Assembly (NCBI GenBank): GCA_028279725.1 | Contig: JANQNE010000002.1 | Span: forward strand, 86,836-150,835 | DNA: 64,000 bases | Direction: 5' to 3' | Source of the DNA: Candidatus Nanoarchaeia archaeon | Lineage (GTDB): Archaea; Nanobdellota; Nanobdellia; Woesearchaeales; JANQNE01 | In this document: piece after piece, positions 58,972 to 64,000 of the stretch | Position numbering within the stretch: position 1 is the first letter of the stretch | How the letters are laid out: every line of letters starts with the position of its first letter | Notes under the pieces: model-generated | Databases searched by the model: none | What the model was told of the DNA's origin: nothing | Seen by the model: only the letters and a program-made list of their open reading frames with translations | Position numbers and translations under genes: made by a program

Positions 58972-59820
58972 ATGATATATTTGATTCTACTGATAATAGC
59001 ACTTATTGCTTTGATTATAGGAAGCTATACTGATCTTAAGACAAGAGAAGTTCCTGACTGGATCAACTACTCTCTGATATTTTTAGGGATTGGATTAAGG
59101 TTATTGCATTCAGTGTTAACGAATGAATGGATGTTCTTGTTAGAAGGAATTGTTGGGTTGGGAGCATTTTTCCTTTTGGCTATGTTTATGTTCTATGCAG
59201 GGCAATGGGGAGGAGGAGACAGCAAGATGCTCATGGGAATCGGAGCTTTAGTTGGATTAGGGATTGATTTTAATCATATGCCTATGTTAGTCATATTCCT
59301 GGTAAATCTGCTTTTGATGGGAGCAGTGTATGGGCTGATATGGAGTTTTGTATTGGCTATAGTTAACTGGAAGAAATTCTATAAGAATTTCAAGAAGATA
59401 AATGCAGATGCTAAATTTGTGAGGAGAACTGTTATGGTATTGACTATTATCATATTGATTCTTGCGATATTTGTAAAAGGAATTCCTCTGAAAGTCAGTT
59501 TTTTAGGTTTAGCTTTAGTGACTTTGCTTTCTTATTATCTTTGGATAATAGCAAGAGCAGTAGAGAAAAGCTGCATGTACAGATTGGTTAATCCCCATAA
59601 GCTTACTGAAGGAGACTGGATAGCAAAAGAGATAAAGGTTAAAGGGAAGCTGATATGCGGACCAAAGGATCTTGGCATTGAGAAGAAACAGATAAAGCAA
59701 TTGATAAAAGCAAAAGTGAAGAAAGTTTTGGTGAAGGATGGAATTCCTTTTGTCCCTAGCTTTTTGATAGCGTTTATATTGACTCTATTATTGGGGAATT
59801 GGATGAAGTTTTTGTTTTAA
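58972..59820 (+). CDS. Archaeal prepilin peptidase (A24)
   Basis: 282 aa. First Asp in SYTDLKTREVPDW, second in the GxGD motif GGGDSKMLMG. Seven or so TMs and a soluble loop (about 200-255). Cleaves type IV pilin or archaellin leader peptides. Archaellum or pilus genes are not in view. Confidence 0.85.
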   Translation: MIYLILLIIALIALIIGSYTDLKTREVPDWINYSLIFLGIGLRLLHSVLTNEWMFLLEGIVGLGAFFLLAMFMFYAGQWGGGDSKMLMGIGALVGLGIDFNHMPMLVIFLVNLLLMGAVYGLIWSFVLAIVNWKKFYKNFKKINADAKFVRRTVMVLTIIILILAIFVKGIPLKVSFLGLALVTLLSYYLWIIARAVEKSCMYRLVNPHKLTEGDWIAKEIKVKGKLICGPKDLGIEKKQIKQLIKAKVKKVLVKDGIPFVPSFLIAFILTLLLGNWMKFLF

Positions 59821-60503
59821 GGAGCTTTTTGATATGATGCTTCCATCTTTTCTATCTCTTGGCGTATACTTTCTTTCAGAAGATCATGGTCTTTTTTTCT
59901 GAAGAATCTGCTTACTACTTTTTCTCCGGGTATGACTTCCTGATCTCCCATATAATTTGGAGGGGTAAACTTTTCAGGATTAGGGTGTACAGTCATCAGC
60001 ATTATCCTGCTGTTGTAGTTTCCTTCAGTAAGAAAAGTTACGAGATCATATCCTGTTCCGCCTGGCATGTTTATATCACTCAGGACAAAAGCATATTGCC
60101 TGTTCTCTATCTTTCCCTGTTTAAGTATATCTTTGGCTTCTGGAACGCATGAAGCTGTCTGGATATTCTCTTCTTTAAATCCTAACATCTCAAACAAGTC
60201 AGCACACATAACTCTGATCGTATTTTCATCATCAACTATCAGGACATGCTTGTCCTTGCTTCCTGGATCATAGTTGCATCTGTGCTCTAAAAGTTCTTCT
60301 TCTCTCTGAGTTGAGTATTGCTGCCTTTCTCCGCATCTTATCGTCGGTTTAGAACAAGTATAATCTGAAGCATATGGACAGCCTATTCCAGCTCTTTTAA
60401 GCTCTCTGATATTTTTCTCTTTCCAGATCCTTTCTTCAAGCTCTCTTTGAAGACCTTCAGCTAATTCTTCAGGACTTCTTACTTTTCTTCCGATCAACAG
60501 CAT
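59817..60503 (-). CDS. Response-regulator protein with N-terminal Cys cluster
   Basis: 228 aa. Residues 40-80 hold GCPYASDYTCSKPTIRCG and HRCNY, a possible zinc or Fe-S site. The receiver domain (about 85-210) has VDDE, phospho-Asp in VLSDINMPG, and LMTVHPN, but Lys lies in RFFRKKDH. No histidine kinase nearby and no output domain. Overlaps the peptidase end by four bases. Confidence 0.75.
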   Translation of the reverse strand: MLLIGRKVRSPEELAEGLQRELEERIWKEKNIRELKRAGIGCPYASDYTCSKPTIRCGERQQYSTQREEELLEHRCNYDPGSKDKHVLIVDDENTIRVMCADLFEMLGFKEENIQTASCVPEAKDILKQGKIENRQYAFVLSDINMPGGTGYDLVTFLTEGNYNSRIMLMTVHPNPEKFTPPNYMGDQEVIPGEKVVSRFFRKKDHDLLKESIRQEIEKMEASYQKAP

Positions 60504-60509
60504 ATCTCA

Positions 60510-61040
60510 CTAAGGAATCCTTCTCAAAGACTTGAGAAGATAGTTATCCTCCCCTTCTTTTTCCTTCAATGTCTCTGTATTATCGTCTTCCTTTATAATT
60601 TCTTTCTTTTTTTCACCGCCAACTGCTATAGTGTCTGTCTCCTGCTTAAGTGTCAGTTCGACAGTTGACATCTCTTCTTCTGACAGCTGTTTTGGCTGCC
60701 ATTGGAAATTAAGACCATCATTTTCTCTTCTTGGTATAATTTCTATAGTAAAATGAGGATGCATCTGGCCAGCACCAGACCCATTTTGAATGATTATGTT
60801 AGTTCCGCCACCACCTAATGATTCGAAGGCAGCAGTTGATAGTTTATTTGCAATGTTGAATATGTGAGCGATCTCTGTGTCAGGAACCTGTTCTAAAATA
60901 GTGTAATGTTTTTTTGTTGCGAGTATGATATGACCGAATGTGCATGGTTTTTCTTTAAGATAAGCCATCACTTTATCATCTTCAAAGATCTTCCTGATGT
61001 TTCCATTTCCCTGTCCGATCTCACATATTACACATGTCAT
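60510..61040 (-). CDS. HIT-like protein with altered triad (copy 1)
   Basis: 176 aa. CVICEIGQGNGNIRKIFEDD start and GHIILATKKH block. The HxHxH triad reads HFTIEIIPR: only the first His remains. C-terminal acidic tail (EIIKEDDNTETLKEKEGED). Probably no longer a hydrolase; nucleotide binding possible. Coupled to the next HIT gene by ATGA. Confidence 0.75.
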   Translation of the reverse strand: MTCVICEIGQGNGNIRKIFEDDKVMAYLKEKPCTFGHIILATKKHYTILEQVPDTEIAHIFNIANKLSTAAFESLGGGGTNIIIQNGSGAGQMHPHFTIEIIPRRENDGLNFQWQPKQLSEEEMSTVELTLKQETDTIAVGGEKKKEIIKEDDNTETLKEKEGEDNYLLKSLRRIP

Positions 61041-61828
61041 ACTAATAGCCTTGCTATATCATCAAGATTTGGGTCTTTTTCTTCTTTCTCTTCATCCTCA
61101 TCTTCACTATCTTCTTGTTCTTCGTCATCTTCTTCCTCTTGATCTTCTTCGTCATCCTCTTCTGCTTCCTCAGCTGGCTGTTCTTTTTCTTCAGGCTGAG
61201 ATTCTTCGACTTTTGATTCTTCTTTAGGTGGTTCTGGTTCAGCTGATTTCTCTTCTTTTGCAACTTCTTTTAGATCTTCAATATGCTCTTCTGGCTCTTT
61301 AACTTCTTGTTGTATTCCAAAGACCTGATTAATCTTTTCAACAAGCCTTTTGTGGACTTCAACCATGTCATTTTCATTTACCTGTCTTTGAGGGATATTG
61401 AGAACATCTAAGCCGTCTCCTTCTTTTCTTGGGATAACATGTAGCATGAAGTGCTGAGCTTTCTGGCCAGCAGCTATTCCATTTGCTACAAATATTGTTG
61501 TTCCTGTAACTTTCAGTGTTTTCAGCATGATATTAGAAAGTGATTTTGCGATCATGAACATGTGGCCAATGACATCTTCAGGCATCTGAGGCATTATCGA
61601 ATAATGCTCTTTTGGCAATAGTAGTATGTGGCCTGGGTTGGATGGATTGATATCAAGAACAGCTAAACACTTAGGATCTTCGTAAATCTTCTTAGATTGG
61701 ACTTTTCCAGAAATAATCTGACAGAATATGCAGTTTTTCTTCTGAAACTCAGCTAACTCTTCTGGAGACATGTTTTTGAGCTTTTCCTGCATCGCTGCCT
61801 GCTCAGGAGATAGATTAGCTGTTTCCAT
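61037..61828 (-). CDS. HIT-like protein with acidic tail (copy 2)
   Basis: 263 aa. CIFCQIISGKVQSKKIYED and the triad region QHFMLHVIPR: first and third His kept, the catalytic middle His is Met. Residues 170-250 are almost purely Glu/Asp/Lys, ending DDIARLLV. Histone-like acidic tails may bind basic proteins. Confidence 0.75.
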   Translation of the reverse strand: METANLSPEQAAMQEKLKNMSPEELAEFQKKNCIFCQIISGKVQSKKIYEDPKCLAVLDINPSNPGHILLLPKEHYSIMPQMPEDVIGHMFMIAKSLSNIMLKTLKVTGTTIFVANGIAAGQKAQHFMLHVIPRKEGDGLDVLNIPQRQVNENDMVEVHKRLVEKINQVFGIQQEVKEPEEHIEDLKEVAKEEKSAEPEPPKEESKVEESQPEEKEQPAEEAEEDDEEDQEEEDDEEQEDSEDEDEEKEEKDPNLDDIARLLV

Positions 61829-61952
61829 AACTAAGAACTTGCTTGTTTATTATTTAAATCTTATTGTTTTCAGGGGTTTCAGCTCTTATTTACTAACATT
61901 TATACAACAAAAATCAGAGATTTTTGAGTATAAACCTTGCTAAATGGCAAGG

Positions 61953-62023
61953 TTTATATATTATAATTATTATAATTCTTATAAACATTACAATTTTTGT
62001 AAATTTTGTAAATATTATAATAA
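61953..62023 (+). promoter_or_regulatory. TATA box and seven 9-bp repeats before the RHH operon
   Basis: TTTATATA at 61953-61960, then TTATAATTA, TTATAATTC, TTATAAACA, TTACAATTT, TTGTAAATT, TTGTAAATA, TTATAATAA (61961-62023) without gap. The repeats cover the start site, so a tandem operator is likely. AT-richness weakens the case. Confidence 0.6.
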
Positions 62024-62167
62024 AAAGGGAGTGGTGGCAGATAAGACCTGATCAGTCTTTTCTGTGAAAGAATCAATGAGGGGTCTAGATAAAAGAGGAG
62101 CTAGTTCTATGTATTATACCTATCTAGAGGTCTCTATGTTCAACTACTTCTACACGAGGTGAAAAAA
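62024..62167 (+). other. 5' leader of the RHH operon
   Basis: 144 bp, no gene. Contains TCTAGATA/TATCTAGA inverted repeat and GAGGTGA before the first ATG. Confidence 0.45.
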
Positions 62168-62314
62168 ATGCAGAAGAAAAAGGCTTTTCCAGTGAGTCTG
62201 GAAGAGGAAATGATAGAGTGGGTTATGTCCCAGGTAGACAATGAGCGCTACAGAAACAGAAGCCATGTGGTAGAGCAGGCAATATTGGAATTTAAGAGGA
62301 GGTGGAAGGAATGA
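62168..62314 (+). CDS. Ribbon-helix-helix regulator 1
   Basis: 48 aa. MQKKKAFPVSLEEEMIEWV beta strand and helix, then NERYRNRSHVVEQAI, the RxxSHVVE turn typical of CopG/ParD/Arc-like RHH proteins. GAGGTGA lies 6 nt upstream. Ends in ATGA overlap. Confidence 0.75.
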   Translation: MQKKKAFPVSLEEEMIEWVMSQVDNERYRNRSHVVEQAILEFKRRWKE

Positions 62315-62472
62315 AAAAACCAATGCCAGTAAGCATAGACAATGATATGGCTGATTGGATCAACTCAATAGTTGACAATGAGAAGTACAGGAACAAGAGC
62401 CATGTTGTGGAGAGAGCAATAATGGAATTTCAAAGGAAGGTGATGCAAAATGAAAATAGCGTTTCCAGTTAG
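62311..62472 (+). CDS. Ribbon-helix-helix regulator 2
   Basis: 53 aa. MKKPMPVSIDNDMADWI, NEKYRNKSHVVERAI. Homologous to its neighbours; overlaps the third gene by about 20 bases. Confidence 0.75.
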   Translation: MKKPMPVSIDNDMADWINSIVDNEKYRNKSHVVERAIMEFQRKVMQNENSVSS

Positions 62473-62623
62473 TCTGGAAGAGAAGATGGTGGAATGGATA
62501 AAAGGGCAAGTAGATGCAGGAACGTTTAGGAACAGAAGCCATCTTGTTGAACAGGCTCTGAATGATTTCAAAGAGAAGATCGAGAAAAATGTCACGCTGA
62601 AGGACTTCATAAAGAAAGAATAA
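62450..62623 (+). CDS. Ribbon-helix-helix regulator 3
   Basis: 57 aa. MKIAFPVSLEEKMVEWI, AGTFRNRSHLVEQAL, plus a C-terminal helix (EKNVTLKDFIKKE). The three may form homo- or heterodimers on the repeat array. Confidence 0.75.
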   Translation: MKIAFPVSLEEKMVEWIKGQVDAGTFRNRSHLVEQALNDFKEKIEKNVTLKDFIKKE

Positions 62624-62629
62624 GCAGAG

Positions 62630-64000
62630 ATGACTTATAAAAAGAGGTCTGAAAGTCTTGTATTTATATTAGCAATCATGATTCTAGTAGTTGCTAATAT
62701 GGTCTATTTCTCAAATTATGACCTGACTGGGTTTACGATAGTAGAGAAAGAAAGCATTACAGTCAGCTATAACTTCTCTTCAGATGTTGATGAGCTTAAG
62801 AATATCTCGATATTGTATGGATCAGCTTTGTTGGAGCTAAATACTACAAGAGGAGAGATAATCTTAGAGAACAGAGTATTTAATGAATCGATGAATATTG
62901 TTGTAGGAAAGATCCCTGAAGATATTGAAGTGTTATATTCAAGGGATGATGGGGGAAGCTACAGCGATAGTGTTGACAATTTTACTCAGCTAAAGACAAA
63001 AGTGATTTTAGGAAGGAGCAGAAGCTTGCTGTTCCTGAACAGCATCGAGATAGAGCTAGAGAATGCAAAGAAACTAGAGAAAGTTACAAAAAAGAAAAAA
63101 GAAAAGCCAATAGGGATAACAGCATGGGAGAAAGAGAACATCAAGATAGAGATCAAAGAGAAGATAATGAATGAAAAGATAAAGATCAAAGAAGTTGACA
63201 GGAAAGGAAGCAGGTATGAGCTTGACATCGAGCTTAACAGCACAAAGAAAGGAAGTGTAAAGATAAGGGGATTAGCAGATTACAATGATGTGCAGCAGAT
63301 ACAGACAGGAAAGATACAGGAGAAGAAGATAAAGAGAGGAAGGATTACGACAGAAGTTTTTGCAGTTAATTCTGTTGAGATTGAGAATGCGACGATCACA
63401 TTACCAAAAGAAGAAGATGTAACAGTTATTTTAAGGTGTGATAACTGGGATTTTAATAACTTTAGCTGTTCAAATTGGGAGAGAACAAATATTGGATTTG
63501 ATCAGAATGAAAGTTTTGTGTGGTTTACAGTTGATCATTTCTCAGCTTATGTTGGAGGATTACAGGCAAACCTTACAATATGGGATGAAACTGATTCTGT
63601 AACTAAGTTTAAGGATGGACAGGTTAAGTTCTTTGCGAATTACACTAATTCCAGCGGAAGTTCATTGGATGGGGCGAATTACAGCTGTGAGATCTCATTT
63701 AATGAGAGTGGTGTATTTGAGAATGCAACAAATATGACCTTTAATGGAACTAATTTACTCTATGAACATAATAGAAGTTTTGGAAGTTGGGGACAGTATT
63801 GGTTTAATGTGAGCTGTTATGGAGATGAGAATCTAAGCTTGGTTGATGATATTTGGGTTAATAGTACAGCACCAAATCTTTTGACAGCTTTGCCAAATAT
63901 TACATGGCCAGAAGATATTGTGAACAATTCCTTGAACCTTTCTGAACATTTTTCAGATGATGATGGTGAAGATCTTAACTGGACGTCAACTCAACCTTTG
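62630..64000 (+). CDS. Large surface protein, start only (3' end outside window)
   Basis: 457 codons, frame open to the end. Begins MTYKKRSESL, TM at about 10-30 (single anchor or signal), then a beta-rich ectodomain with many N-x-S/T sites. SFVWFTVDHFSAY and NITWPEDIVNNSLNLSEHF, DDDGEDLNW are typical of archaeal cell-surface repeat proteins. It follows the RHH operon by six bases and may be controlled with it. Confidence 0.75.
   Translation, partial: MTYKKRSESLVFILAIMILVVANMVYFSNYDLTGFTIVEKESITVSYNFSSDVDELKNISILYGSALLELNTTRGEIILENRVFNESMNIVVGKIPEDIEVLYSRDDGGSYSDSVDNFTQLKTKVILGRSRSLLFLNSIEIELENAKKLEKVTKKKKEKPIGITAWEKENIKIEIKEKIMNEKIKIKEVDRKGSRYELDIELNSTKKGSVKIRGLADYNDVQQIQTGKIQEKKIKRGRITTEVFAVNSVEIENATITLPKEEDVTVILRCDNWDFNNFSCSNWERTNIGFDQNESFVWFTVDHFSAYVGGLQANLTIWDETDSVTKFKDGQVKFFANYTNSSGSSLDGANYSCEISFNESGVFENATNMTFNGTNLLYEHNRSFGSWGQYWFNVSCYGDENLSLVDDIWVNSTAPNLLTALPNITWPEDIVNNSLNLSEHFSDDDGEDLNWTSTQPL

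Noticed and set aside
1-64000. CRISPR array
   Set aside because: No regularly spaced direct repeats with unique spacers seen; repeated hairpins are 1-2 kb apart and lie between genes.

Overview
The window has two unlike halves. Bases 22-64 kb read as a small-genome DPANN-type archaeon (Woesearchaeota/Pacearchaeota-like). That half holds aEF-1A, aEF-2, uS10, the L7Ae-S28e-L24e-NDK cluster, an archaeal histone, archaeal-type GluRS, intron-bearing tRNAs, an archaeal prepilin peptidase, and many leaderless genes with a TTTATAAA box about 26 nt before the start codon. Bases 1-21 kb look different. About 43 mostly small genes all lie on the minus strand, nearly every one has a strong AGGAGG-type Shine-Dalgarno, hairpin-plus-T-run terminators separate them, and the GC content looks higher by eye. 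This half has a bacterial or large-phage flavour. The switch falls in the gene-free stretch 20978-21677. Sequence alone cannot say whether it is an integrated element or a chimeric assembly join. || LEFT ARRAY (1-20977, all minus): almost every product is a membrane or secreted protein. There are two SPFH/stomatin proteins of different architecture, a LysM protein, a degenerate OmpA-like protein, coiled-coil membrane proteins, several paralogous pairs, a DUF1294 protein and several proteins under 60 aa, including a duplicated 18-aa micropeptide. Near-identical terminator hairpins, often followed by a conserved AT-rich promoter-like motif, divide the array into transcription units. I recognise no known system; envelope or membrane remodelling is the common theme. 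|| RIGHT, 21.6-31.8 kb: Pro-rich and coiled-coil proteins, a HEPN-MNT toxin-antitoxin pair under four 15-bp palindromes, a small histone-fold protein, DUF3096, GluRS, a membrane Ser/Thr kinase with a DFA motif and heptad repeats, and an AbrB-PhoU regulator. || 31.9-38.9 kb: an unrecognised three-gene operon with helix-turn-helix regions, further DPANN orphan genes, a histone and a methyltransferase. || 39-44 kb: tRNA-Ala with a duplicated 5' end, a Nudix-MazG-HIT nucleotide-sanitation operon, a tRNA-like gene with a roughly 100-nt insertion overlapped antisense by a LAGLIDADG endonuclease, tRNA-Ser(GGA), tRNA-Glu(CUC), tRNA-Ser(CGA), a degenerate M23 protein, and an ECF-S-PRTase pair attached to uS10. 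|| 44-50 kb: translation factors, ribosomal proteins and tandem NDKs. || 50-64 kb: UPF0182 protein, threonine synthase, HAD phosphatase, CorA, a cis-prenyltransferase homologue lacking the catalytic Asp, prepilin peptidase, an orphan response regulator, two HIT proteins with altered triads, a triple ribbon-helix-helix operon behind a 9-bp repeat array, and the start of a large surface protein.
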